A stretch of DNA of 64,000 bases, taken from NCBI RefSeq assembly GCF_001907235.1, contig NZ_MQVS01000013.1:1-64000 (forward strand), written 5' to 3'. A model generated the notes under the pieces. That model did not search any database. It had not been told where the DNA came from and saw nothing but the letters and a program-made list of their open reading frames with translations. This DNA comes from Buchananella hordeovulneris (GTDB taxonomy: Bacteria; Actinomycetota; Actinomycetes; Actinomycetales; Actinomycetaceae). Of the stretch, positions 9,407 through 17,093 are shown piece after piece (within the stretch, counting starts at the first letter, position 1; every line of letters begins with the position of its first letter). The position numbers and the translations under genes were made by a program.

Positions 9407-11589
9407 CAACGCGGGTGGGCGGCGTCGCGCCGGTGACCCTGAGCGGGCACAGCGGCGCACTGGCGGGCGGGGCCGTGAGCCCGGACGGCGCCTGGCTGGT
9501 CACCTGGGGCGAGGACGCCACGCTCCGCCTCTGGGACGCGACCACGGGGGCCTGCCTGCGGGTGCTGGCAGGACCTGCCGCGCCCGTGGAGTCGGCGAGT
9601 CTCCGCGCCGACGGAGCCCGCCTGCTCACCTGTCACGCCGACGGGCGGGCGCGGTTGTGGCGGCTCGCCTCCGGGCGGCAGCTGCCGGGACCGGTGGGGT
9701 GCGGGCCGCTGGCGGGCGGCGGTTACGTGCCCGGCTGGCAACTGGCGGTGCTGACGGGGCGGGACGGGACGCTGTGGTGGTGGCCCGAGGTCGGGGCGCC
9801 GACGCCCACCCCCGGCCACACCCGGGCGGTGACCGGGTGGGCGGCCAGTGCCGACGGCACCACGGTAGCCACCGCCAGCTACGACGGCACGGTCCGTCTC
9901 TGGGACACCGCGACGCGGGCGTGCCTGCGGATGCTGGCGCCCGGGCGCGGGCCGTTGCGGCGCGTCGCCCTCAGCGGCGACGGACGGCAGGTGGCGGCCA
10001 GCGACCAGGCGGGCCGGGTGTGGCTGTGGCGGGGCGCGGGCGAGGCGGAAGCCCGGCAGCTGGCCGGGCACCGCGACGGCGCGCTGTCGCTGGAGTTTTC
10101 CGCGGACGGCGCGCTGCTGCTGAGCGTCAGCTGCGACGGGACCGCCCGCGTGTGGCAGACCGCCACGGGCGCCTGCTTGCGGATTATCGAGCGGGACCAC
10201 GACGTCGTCGTCCGCGCCGCTTTCTGCCCCACCGGGCGGCACCTGGTGGTGGGATGGGATGACACCACCGTCGAACTGCTGCCTGCCCGAAAGGGGCCGG
10301 GGCTGGGCCAGTGGGCGGGGCCGCGGCCCGCGCTGCTATCGGTGGGCTTTGCCGACGCGGCGCGGGTCTTTCTGGTCGGCGAACGGGAGGCGTGCCTGCG
10401 GGAGGTTGACGGGGCGGGTTGCCTCCCGCTGGCGGCCTGCGCCCACCCCGAGCTGGCGGCGACCGCCTGCACCCCCACCGCGGTACTTACCGCGTTCACG
10501 GACGGGGCGGCGTGGGTGTGGCGGGTGGACGGGCGACCGGTGGCCCTGACCGGGCACGCCGACCATGTCTCCGCCGCCTGCCTGAGCGAGGACGGGCGGC
10601 GGGCACTGACCACCAGCTTCGACGGCACCACCCGCCTGTGGGACGTGCAGAGCGGGGTCTGCCTGTGCGCGTGGGACGGCTGGGGGGCGGCCGTCGCCCT
10701 GTGCCCGGACGGCGCGACGGCCGCGACCGGGGGCGTCGACGGTCTGGTTTGGCTGCGCCACGCGGCGGGGCGCGCGTCTCGCGTCCTGGCCGGGCACGGC
10801 CGGGAGGTGGCGGTGTGCGCGTTCGACGCGTCCGGCCAGCGGCTGCTGACCGGCAGCGACGACGCCACCGCGCGCCTGTGGGACGCACAGAGTGGTGACT
10901 GCCTGCGGGTGTTGCCCGGAACCGCGGCCGTCACGGCGGGGGTCTGGGCGCCGGGCGGCGCCGTGGTGGCGCTCGGGGACGCCGACGGCACGGTGCACCT
11001 GTGGGACGCGGAGAGCGGGGAACGGCGGGCCGAATTACCCGGGCACAGCACCTACACGCAGGTGCGGCTCTCTTTCAGCCCGGACGGGCGCTGGCTGCTG
11101 GTAACCGACGGCACGTCGGTGGCCCGCTTGTGGGACGCGCACACCGGGCGACTCGCAGCCGAGCTGGCGGCGCCACCGGGGGCCGAATGTTACGGCGGGG
11201 TGTTTGTCGGCGACAGCGCAGCGGTGGCGACCGGGCACGCCGACGGCACTGTGCGCAGCTGGCGGGTGCCGGACGGGCGGGTGACCGGGGTTATCGCGGG
11301 CCCGCCCGGCGGGGCGGTCGCGGTGGGGCGCGGGCCAGGCGCCACGGTATGGACGGTGGGCCGGGATGGCGCGGTGCGGCAGTGGGATCTACAGGCTGGG
11401 CAGCAAGTTGGCTTCCAGGGCGAACCCCTGCCCGGCGGGGAGATATTGGTGCGGGCCGGGGCCAGCCAGGAGGTGATCGGTGCCTCGCCCGGGGCCGGGC
11501 AGTGGCTGGGGCACGTGGCCGTGCGCAGCGGGCGGCCGGTGCGGGAGCCGGTGGGGCCGCTGCCCGGCCTGCCGGACGGGTGGGGGTGA
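9403..11589 (+). CDS. WD40-repeat protein 1
   Basis: A 728-residue protein built almost entirely of about 16 WD40 repeats, recognisable by D-G-T/S...hRLWD endings (for example LRLWDATTG, VRLWDTATR, ARLWDAQSG). This is enough for two beta-propellers. The last about 60 residues are not WD40: QQVGFQxExLPxGE, QEVIGASPGA, WLGHVAVRSGRPVR. The same tail closes the paralogue at 18149-20365. No signal peptide, kinase or protease domain is fused. Such propellers are protein-interaction scaffolds; the partner is unknown. The GTG start overlaps the purC stop. Confidence 0.9.
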   Translation: MTTRVGGVAPVTLSGHSGALAGGAVSPDGAWLVTWGEDATLRLWDATTGACLRVLAGPAAPVESASLRADGARLLTCHADGRARLWRLASGRQLPGPVGCGPLAGGGYVPGWQLAVLTGRDGTLWWWPEVGAPTPTPGHTRAVTGWAASADGTTVATASYDGTVRLWDTATRACLRMLAPGRGPLRRVALSGDGRQVAASDQAGRVWLWRGAGEAEARQLAGHRDGALSLEFSADGALLLSVSCDGTARVWQTATGACLRIIERDHDVVVRAAFCPTGRHLVVGWDDTTVELLPARKGPGLGQWAGPRPALLSVGFADAARVFLVGEREACLREVDGAGCLPLAACAHPELAATACTPTAVLTAFTDGAAWVWRVDGRPVALTGHADHVSAACLSEDGRRALTTSFDGTTRLWDVQSGVCLCAWDGWGAAVALCPDGATAATGGVDGLVWLRHAAGRASRVLAGHGREVAVCAFDASGQRLLTGSDDATARLWDAQSGDCLRVLPGTAAVTAGVWAPGGAVVALGDADGTVHLWDAESGERRAELPGHSTYTQVRLSFSPDGRWLLVTDGTSVARLWDAHTGRLAAELAAPPGAECYGGVFVGDSAAVATGHADGTVRSWRVPDGRVTGVIAGPPGGAVAVGRGPGATVWTVGRDGAVRQWDLQAGQQVGFQGEPLPGGEILVRAGASQEVIGASPGAGQWLGHVAVRSGRPVREPVGPLPGLPDGWG

Positions 11590-11626
11590 GCGGAGCAGAC
11601 GGCAGGCAGGCTCCAGACGCGGCACT

Positions 11627-11832
11627 TGTGACGCTGTCAAGTTTTTGGACGGGTGGCGTGGGTTTGTTGTGGGTTAGGCGGCTTGGGTTTTGTGTTCCTG
11701 CTCGCGCACGAGCCGCCCGACCAGCTTCACGCTGCAGGCCAACCCGGCCAGGGCTGGCAGGCCACGGATCTGGCGGACCCCAGCAAACCCGCGGTGAGCG
11801 TCAAACACTTCCCGCACCCGGCCACAAGCCAG
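11627..11832 (-). mobile_element. IS3-type transposase fragment
   Basis: On the minus strand one frame reads RVREVFDAHRGFAGVRQI, then RGLPALAGLACSVKLVGRL and VREQEHKTQAA-stop. This resembles the HTH_21 segment near the start of IS3-family OrfB (I-R-hydrophobic ... H-R-x-x-G-x-R-x-I ... V-x-R-L-M-R-E). Neither the DDE core nor OrfA is present. Beyond the stop is CTGTCAAGTTTTTGGACGG, which resembles an IS3-type terminal repeat. It is a dead remnant at the distal end of the immunity array. No other gene is visible between 11590 and 11846. Confidence 0.5.
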
Positions 11833-11846
11833 TATGCACCTTCAAG

Positions 11847-12332
11847 CTACTCGCCTGAACCGGACTCCTTCATCAGGGCGGTAAGTTCCGGCGACCACAC
11901 TGAGGCATCTGCAGTTGTGCGATCCCAGCTTATTCTAACTGTGACACCTGAACACAACTCCCATTGACTTGATCTTATGCCGGAACGGTCCGCATCCCTA
12001 TAGGGTTCGCCCCATTCTTTCACCAATAGTTCCTCGACTTGCTCTACAAGCTCGCAAATCATTAGCGTGAACGCTTTTTCCTCGTCGGCAATTGAACTCA
12101 ACGGGAACGACACCCTAAGAACCATTCCATCCACAACGGTCATTCTACTGTCAGCCTCGTCGGCTTCAGCAAGATCGCTACAGAACAGATTAGTTCGGAC
12201 ATTAGAAGGTTTCCATTCTAACTGCTTCGCTATAACTACGCCCTGTTCCAAAGTCAACGGCCACCGTGCGTGCACCCATGCGCGAATCAACGCCAAGCAG
12301 CGCTCAGAGCTAAGGATGCGGAAATCGTTCAT
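11847..12332 (-). CDS. Putative immunity protein 4 (last of the array)
   Basis: A soluble 161-residue protein starting MNDFRILSSERCLALIRAW, with AAAGGGGGAG as Shine-Dalgarno. It shares with the other three family members the opening FRhL--xRCLxLIxAWxxxxWP, a central FPLS/FPLA, and a C-terminal YG/WGxP...G...WxLxSG...S pattern. Small acidic proteins directly downstream of a polymorphic toxin are normally its immunity proteins; that function is inferred. Size and lineage recall DUF6301, not verified. It lies directly downstream of a decayed toxin tail, as an old toxin-immunity pair would. Confidence 0.75.
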   Translation of the reverse strand: MNDFRILSSERCLALIRAWVHARWPLTLEQGVVIAKQLEWKPSNVRTNLFCSDLAEADEADSRMTVVDGMVLRVSFPLSSIADEEKAFTLMICELVEQVEELLVKEWGEPYRDADRSGIRSSQWELCSGVTVRISWDRTTADASVWSPELTALMKESGSGE

Positions 12333-12359
12333 AGCTCCCCCTTTCCAATAAGTAGATTT

Positions 12360-12625
12360 TCATCCTAGCAGTTTGTTGACGCGTTTGGTGAGCTCTTGGA
12401 ATACTTCGGGCGTGAGACCGAAGTCCAGCACGGTGCTTTTGGTGATTTCGGGTGATCTGGTGTAGATGACTCGGAGTTGGTTTTGCATCTGTTCACAAGG
12501 CAGCATTCGGCGGCGAACAAACAGCAGCCACGGGTCGAGCCGTGCGACAGCCTTTGATAGCTACCCCGGCCATACCAGTCAGCAGCTTCAACAGCCAGAC
12601 ATGCCAAGACGCCAACTAGACCCAC
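12360..12625 (-). pseudogene. Orphan toxin C-terminus, copy 1
   Basis: One minus-strand frame reads EQMQNQLRVIYTRSPEITKS, then TVLDFGLTPEVFQELTKRV and NKLLG-stop. It is nearly identical to the last about 45 residues of the toxin (QMQYQLQVIYTRSPEIIKS...). Upstream the frame changes and is interrupted by a TAG, so no intact domain remains. The overlapping 86-codon ORF in another frame is a by-product. It lies just upstream of immunity gene 4, the order expected of a displaced toxin-tail/immunity cassette. Confidence 0.75.
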
Positions 12626-12783
12626 GTCCGGGATTTCGATGAGTCAGTCGTTCTTATTGTCTTCTCGCATGCATAAATCTAATAAATAAGGGGAATTATG
12701 CACCCATCGGACATGCAGAGCAATTGCTGGCAAAAATTATCTCACCTCAAGCCGCTACCCCACTGAACTGTCACAGCTCTTCA
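12365..12783. repeat. Approx. 415-bp direct repeat, copy A1
   Basis: Nearly identical to 14778-15193, with scattered substitutions and a short indel near 12672. It spans the toxin-tail remnant, its frameshifted upstream part and an AT-richer stretch (CTTCTCGCATGCATAAATCT, AAGGGGAATTATGCACCC) that abuts the end of the next immunity gene. Confidence 0.8.
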
Positions 12784-13289
12784 CTTTCTCGATTCTCTTC
12801 GAGGTAAGCTCGCGCAGTAGTCAGGAGTTTATTTCGTGCGGGAGAAGTGATCGTGACATGGATCATCTTGTGGGTATAAAACACGTCAAAAGACAGCCCG
12901 GAACAGAGTGTCCACTTATAGGAACGTATTCCGTCTTCTTCCAATTCAGACCTCTGCGGCTCGCCGTAACGCTCTGTCACACGGCGTTCAAGCTCAGTCG
13001 CGAGTGACAAAATTGCCGCCTCTGCTTTGGCAATTTCTTCACCAGAGGCTCGCTTCGATAGAGGGAAGTCAATACCACTTATATTCCACCTGAGCTCACC
13101 AAGATTGCAATCTGGCTCCCCTGAAGAGAGCTCACTACAAAAATGCCTCGACATTCCTGCAATAGTGAGCCACCCCAGCCCCAGTGCGATAAATTGAGCC
13201 TGCTCTCGGCTCATGGGCCAGTCAGCCTCTGCCCAAGCAAGGATCAATTCTAGACAGCGATCAGGACCAAGGATGCGGAAATCACTCAC
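12771..13289 (-). CDS. Putative immunity protein 3
   Basis: A 172-residue soluble protein starting MSDFRILGPDRCLELILAW at a GTG, preceded by AAAGAGGTG. It is related to the other array members through the N-terminal RCLELI-AW-WP block, GIDFPLS, and the C-terminal RYGEPQ...GIRSYKWTLCSGLSF block, which is closest to member 4. Its upstream neighbour is the IS5-type remnant rather than a toxin tail, suggesting that its partner was lost when the IS arrived. Function inferred from context. Confidence 0.75.
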   Translation of the reverse strand: MSDFRILGPDRCLELILAWAEADWPMSREQAQFIALGLGWLTIAGMSRHFCSELSSGEPDCNLGELRWNISGIDFPLSKRASGEEIAKAEAAILSLATELERRVTERYGEPQRSELEEDGIRSYKWTLCSGLSFDVFYTHKMIHVTITSPARNKLLTTARAYLEENRESEEL

Positions 13290-13350
13290 AACACACCTCT
13301 TTCCAACAGGTAGAAGGTTATTCAGGGGTTTTGGTGTGTCGTGGATGGGG

Positions 13351-13416
13351 TGACAGCTCGTTTTTTGGGAGGATTTGGTTAGGAATAAGCAAAACTCTCA
13401 AAGAAACGAGCTGTCA
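13351..13416. repeat. 66-bp hairpin at the IS5-type transposase start
   Basis: TGACAGCTCGTTT (13351-13363) and AAACGAGCTGTCA (13404-13416) are perfect inverted repeats, and the pairing continues imperfectly inward (TTTGGGAG against CTCTCAAA). It sits 2 nt before the transposase GTG. It could be the IS end folded to block incoming transcripts, or an independent short inverted-repeat element. Confidence 0.6.
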
Positions 13417-13418
13417 GG

Positions 13419-14166
13419 GTGGAGTGTAGCACGGGGTTGACTGTTAAGCAGTTTGCTGACTTGGTGGTTTGGGTTGGAGAGGAACTCGCTGATCACCGTA
13501 TCCCGCCCTGTCTGGGGCTGGGGCGAGGGGTGCGGGCGTGTTTACTCTACTTGCGTCACAATCTGTCCCAGGCCTGTATCGGCCAGCTGATGGGGGGTGT
13601 CACAGTCGACGATCAGTCGGGCGGTGTGTGCGCTTACGGGCCTGATCGGCCAGGCCTTGGAGGGCTGGCTGGCCACGGTAGAAGAGATAGACCCGCGTCA
13701 GTCCTACGTGCTAGATGGCACGCTCCTGCCGTATTGGGCCTGACGTGACCAGGTCGGCCTCTACAGTGGTAAACACCGCCGCCCCGGGGTCAACTTGCAG
13801 GTCTTAGCCACCCTGAGCGGACGCCTGGCGTGGGCGGGTGACCCGCTACCTGGCAGCGTGCACGACGTGCGCGCCCTAGACATCTCGGGCCTGTTAGACG
13901 TGCTAGACCCAACCAGCATCATCGCCGATAAAGACTATATTGGGCGCGGCCTGACAACCCCACCCAAACAAACTCCCGGCACGCCACTAACCGAGCTGGA
14001 CAAAGACCACGCCCGGGACATCAACAAAATCAGATACGTGGCCGAACAACTTATCACACACCTGAAAAACTGGCGCATCCTAGCCACCAACTACCGCCGC
14101 CCCCACCACACCCACAAACAAACCATCACAACCGTCCTATCCCTACTCGCCTACACCACCCACTAA
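13419..14166 (+). pseudogene. Decayed IS5-type (DDE_Tnp_4) transposase
   Basis: Reading across frames gives an almost complete transposase: an N-terminal HTH part (LTVKQFADLVVWVGEELAD ... LSQACIGQLMG), then VSQSTISRAVCALTGLIG, SYVLDGTLLPYWA, SGKHRRPGVNLQVLATLSGR, GSVHDVRALD, IIADKDYIG and a C-terminal KIRYVAEQLITHLKNWRIL. It is broken by a frameshift in a G-run near 13600 (GATGGGGGGTGTC) and by a TGA where a Trp is expected after LLPYWA. The element is inactive. It sits between immunity genes 2 and 3, opposite to their strand. Confidence 0.85.
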
Positions 14167-14237
14167 ACAACCTTCGCTGTAACTTGTTTTTAAGCTTATG
14201 TGAGGAAGATCCAAACCTTGACTGCCGCAGGCTTACC

Positions 14238-14744
14238 CTACAGCCGCTCATAATCAGGATCAGAACGCGGATCGTTCAGTATTTGCACAACCTCAGGAGA
14301 CGAAATTGTGGCCATGAGCACCTTGTCGCTATAATGGATTTCAATCACCGCACCTGAAGCCAGCTCCCACTCGGCAGATTTAACACCTCCTTCAAATTCA
14401 ACACATGCTGACTTTCCGTACATTTCGGCTAGCAATTCCAGAATTTGCTGCGCCCTTTTGGTGATAGCAGGGGCGGTCACTTCCTCTTTTTCATCGCTTG
14501 CCCATGTTGCCAAGGGAAAAGACACCCAAGAGGTGAGCCCGTCCATGGAGTTACATATACAGTCCCCTTCGTCGCCTCTTAGAAGCTCGCTATAGAACAG
14601 AGAAGTATTATTCGGGTCCTGTTCCCAGCCCAAGGTTCTGGCGATTTCCCACCCCTGTTCTGTTGTGATGGGCCATGGAGCTTCTGTCCAGGCGGTGATG
14701 AGTTCTAGGCAGCGCTCGATCGGCAGTACGCGAAAAATCGCCAT
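14238..14744 (-). CDS. Putative immunity protein 2
   Basis: A 168-residue soluble acidic protein with a GGAAGGA Shine-Dalgarno. Residues 1-75 (MAIFRVLPIERCLELITAW ... NSMDGLTSW) and the end (SSPEVV, LNDPRSDPDYERL) are almost identical to immunity protein 1, while the middle, about residues 80-150, is clearly diverged. Conserved ends with a variable core suggest segmental exchange or selection on the toxin-binding face. It follows a decayed toxin tail and precedes the IS5-type remnant. Immunity role inferred. Confidence 0.8.
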   Translation of the reverse strand: MAIFRVLPIERCLELITAWTEAPWPITTEQGWEIARTLGWEQDPNNTSLFYSELLRGDEGDCICNSMDGLTSWVSFPLATWASDEKEEVTAPAITKRAQQILELLAEMYGKSACVEFEGGVKSAEWELASGAVIEIHYSDKVLMATISSPEVVQILNDPRSDPDYERL

Positions 14745-14772
14745 GGCTTGTTCCTTCCGATGTCAACTGGGT

Positions 14773-15040
14773 TTAGGATAGCAGTTTGTTGACGCGTTTG
14801 GTGAGTTTTTCGAGTGCTTTGGGCGTGAGGTCGAAGTCCAGCACGGTGCTTTTGGTGATTTCGGGTGATCTGGTGTAGATGACTTGGAGTTGGTTTTGCA
14901 TCTGTTCACAAGGCAGTATTCGGCGGCGAACAAACAGCAGCCACGGGTCGAGCCGTGCGACAGCCTTTGATAGCTACCCCGGCCATACCAGTCAGCAGCT
15001 TCAACAGCCAGACATGCCAAGACGCCAACTAGACCCACGT
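14773..15040 (-). pseudogene. Orphan toxin C-terminus, copy 2
   Basis: The minus strand encodes CEQMQNQLQVIYTRSPEITKS, TVLDFDLTPKALEKLTKRV and NKLLS-stop, nearly identical to the end of the intact toxin. Upstream in the same frame are LSKAVARLDPWLLFVRRRML and then a TAG; the more proximal part continues only in another frame. It is a truncated, frameshifted tail lying 5' of immunity gene 2, so it probably represents that gene's former toxin partner. Confidence 0.78.
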
Positions 15041-15193
15041 CCGGGATTTCGATGAGTCAGTCGTTCTTGTTGTCTTCTCGCATGCATAAATCTCAAAATA
15101 AGGGGAATTATGCACCCACCGGACATGCAGAGCAATTGCTGGCAAAAATTATCTCACCTCAAGCCGCTACCCCACTGAACCGTCACAGCTCTT
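14778..15193. repeat. Approx. 415-bp direct repeat, copy A2
   Basis: Partner of 12365-12783 and almost base-for-base the same, including non-coding parts (CATGCATAAATCT, GGGGAATTATGCACCC). Recombination between the two copies would delete immunity genes 2 and 3 with the IS remnant. Confidence 0.8.
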
Positions 15194-15211
15194 CGCTAAC
15201 ACCACCCACGT

Positions 15212-15718
15212 CTACAGGCGTTCATAATCAGGATCAGAACGCGGATCGTTAAGCACCCTCACAACCTCAGGAGACGAAATGGCAACCCGGAACATTGTAC
15301 CGCTATGACTAATTCGCACTGATATCCCTGAAGGCAGCTCCCACTTGTTAACATTAATGCCGTTGTGGGATTTTGATAGTGTTGGTCCGCCATAGTTTTC
15401 TGTCAACAGCAACAGAAGGTGCTGGGCACTTTTGGCGATAGCAGGCGTGACCACATCTTCTTTCTCTCCGCTATTCCGCGTGGCTAATGGGAATGCTACC
15501 CAAGAGGTAAGTCCGTCCATGGAGTTACATATACAGTCCCCTTCGTCGCCTCTTGGAAGCTCGCTATAGAACAGAAAAGTATTATTCGGGTCCTGTTCCC
15601 AGCCCAAAGCTCTGGCGATTTCCCACCCCTGCTCTGTTGTGATGGGCCATGGAGCTTCTGTCCAGGCGGTGATGAGTTCTAGGCAGCGCTCGATCGGCAG
15701 TACGCGAAAAACAGCCAT
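15212..15718 (-). CDS. Putative immunity protein 1 (cognate to the toxin)
   Basis: A 168-residue cytosolic protein starting MAVFRVLPIERCLELITAW with an AAAGGAGT Shine-Dalgarno, 28 bp downstream of the toxin stop in the same direction. The position immediately after the nuclease-tailed toxin makes it the likely antidote for that tail. The middle, about 80-150, with ENYGGPTLSKSHNGINVNKW, differs from immunity protein 2 although both ends match. No membrane segment or enzyme motif is seen. Possible DUF6301-type family, not verified. Confidence 0.82.
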   Translation of the reverse strand: MAVFRVLPIERCLELITAWTEAPWPITTEQGWEIARALGWEQDPNNTFLFYSELPRGDEGDCICNSMDGLTSWVAFPLATRNSGEKEDVVTPAIAKSAQHLLLLLTENYGGPTLSKSHNGINVNKWELPSGISVRISHSGTMFRVAISSPEVVRVLNDPRSDPDYERL

Positions 15719-15746
15719 GGGTTACTCCTTTCACTATCGACTTAGC

Positions 15747-17093
15747 CTAGGATAGCAGTTTGTTGACGCGTTTGGTGAGCTCTTCGAGCACTTCGGGTGT
15801 GAGGTCGAAATCCAGCACGGTGCTTTTGATTATTTCGGGTGATCTAGTGTAGATGACTTGGAGTTGGTATTGCATCTGCCCGCTGGTTACTGTGCCCCAA
15901 ACCCGTGGCGTGTCTGCTAGGTATTGCGCGACTCTGGAGTCGGTTAACATACGATCGCGCGTATAGGGGGCGGTGCCCTGCTTAGCGAGTCCTTCAAGCA
16001 TTGTTGCTCGCGGAGTGCCTGACAGCTCGGCTTTTAACCCCTTAAACTCAGCGACGATCAACGTCTTACCATCTGCCGACAACCCCATGGCATCCAGACG
16101 CATCTTCCCCGGACCAGGAGCCAAGAACGAATCAACCACCCGCACACCCTGCCCCTCCAGATGCGCCAGCCCACCAACCTCACCAATCTCCTCACCAATA
16201 CGGGAAATCCTTCCATGCAACTTACTCAGTTTAATAGCATCAATTTGCAGACGACCAGTGACTGTACCACTAACCCCTTCAAGCTCCATCTTTTCCAAAG
16301 TGTCTTCTATACGCTTTGATGAAAGATGTTTAACCGCATAGCCCTCTGGGAGCAAGTCTTCTATTTGAGCAATCAATTCATCGCGCTCTGCTTTCAACTG
16401 GTCACTTTTTGCGACGAGTTCTTTCAGACGGTCTTTTGCTCCCCGGCCGGGTGTGGTCCAGCGGTTGGCTCGTAAGGCTTTGGCGGCGTTTTTTAGTTTG
16501 GTTGCTGGGTGACGTAGGGTCTGGATGGTGGCTTGGCGTAGTTCTAAGGCCGCGGTTTTGGCGTTGGCGCCATAAGCCCGGGCCAGTCCTCTAGCGCCGC
16601 CGACCTGGCGCAGGCCCCCGGCGTTGGCCCACATCTTGGGCGCACTGGCCAGGCCCTTGGCGCTGCCGGCCATGGTGCGTAGGCTGCCCAGGCCGATACA
16701 TGACAGGCCGGCAAACACGATCGACAGGGCTGCTTGTCCCCACGTCCCGTCTCCCGAGATCGCTAGTGTCACATCGGCCAGGGCTGCCAGTAGAGAGGCC
16801 AGTCCCGAGATCGCCAACAGTCCCGCGGCCAGTATGGGCCCGACAAACGGGACGAAAGCCAACACGATCGCCAACATGCCCGCCAAGGTCGCCACCAGCC
16901 CCGCCAGCTTGGAGACCAGTTTGACTAAAGGCGCCCCCCAGTCATCCCACCACTTATCAGCCAACCCATCAGCCGCCCCGGCCTGCTCAATACGCTCAAT
17001 GGCCCGCCTTGCTGCGCTATCCCTATCAGCCACCGCCCGGGCAATGACCTCCCGCTGAGCCGCAATCACCCCCAACGCCGCCCGCCGCTCCTC
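15747..17093 (-). CDS. Polymorphic toxin, middle and C-terminal nuclease part
   Basis: Continuation, in the same frame, of the gene at 17094-17591 after one TAG. The 448 codons encode a helical start (EERRAALGVIAAQREVIA), a long hydrophobic segment (LAGLVATLAGMLAIVLAF, then PFVGPILAAGLLAISGLASL), a charged coiled region, and a C-terminal domain with RLDAMGLSADGKTLIVAEFKG. The Asp and E-x-K fit a PD-(D/E)XK nuclease, and QGTAPYTRDRM follows. A separate start could be TTG 17075, with the AGGAGG overlapping the stop as a distant ribosome site. In comparable systems the tail enters rival cells and cuts nucleic acid. Nuclease activity is inferred from motif only. Confidence 0.8.
   Translation of the reverse strand, partial: EERRAALGVIAAQREVIARAVADRDSAARRAIERIEQAGAADGLADKWWDDWGAPLVKLVSKLAGLVATLAGMLAIVLAFVPFVGPILAAGLLAISGLASLLAALADVTLAISGDGTWGQAALSIVFAGLSCIGLGSLRTMAGSAKGLASAPKMWANAGGLRQVGGARGLARAYGANAKTAALELRQATIQTLRHPATKLKNAAKALRANRWTTPGRGAKDRLKELVAKSDQLKAERDELIAQIEDLLPEGYAVKHLSSKRIEDTLEKMELEGVSGTVTGRLQIDAIKLSKLHGRISRIGEEIGEVGGLAHLEGQGVRVVDSFLAPGPGKMRLDAMGLSADGKTLIVAEFKGLKAELSGTPRATMLEGLAKQGTAPYTRDRMLTDSRVAQYLADTPRVWGTVTSGQMQYQLQVIYTRSPEIIKSTVLDFDLTPEVLEELTKRVNKLLS

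Noticed and set aside
12365-15038. Two similar ORFs of 86 and 91 codons (12365-12625 and 14763-15038) starting MGLVGVLACLAVEAADW as real genes
   Set aside because: Their 3' parts are in the wrong frame relative to the toxin tail encoded by the same bases, and they lack ribosome sites. The decayed toxin-tail reading explains the sequence better.
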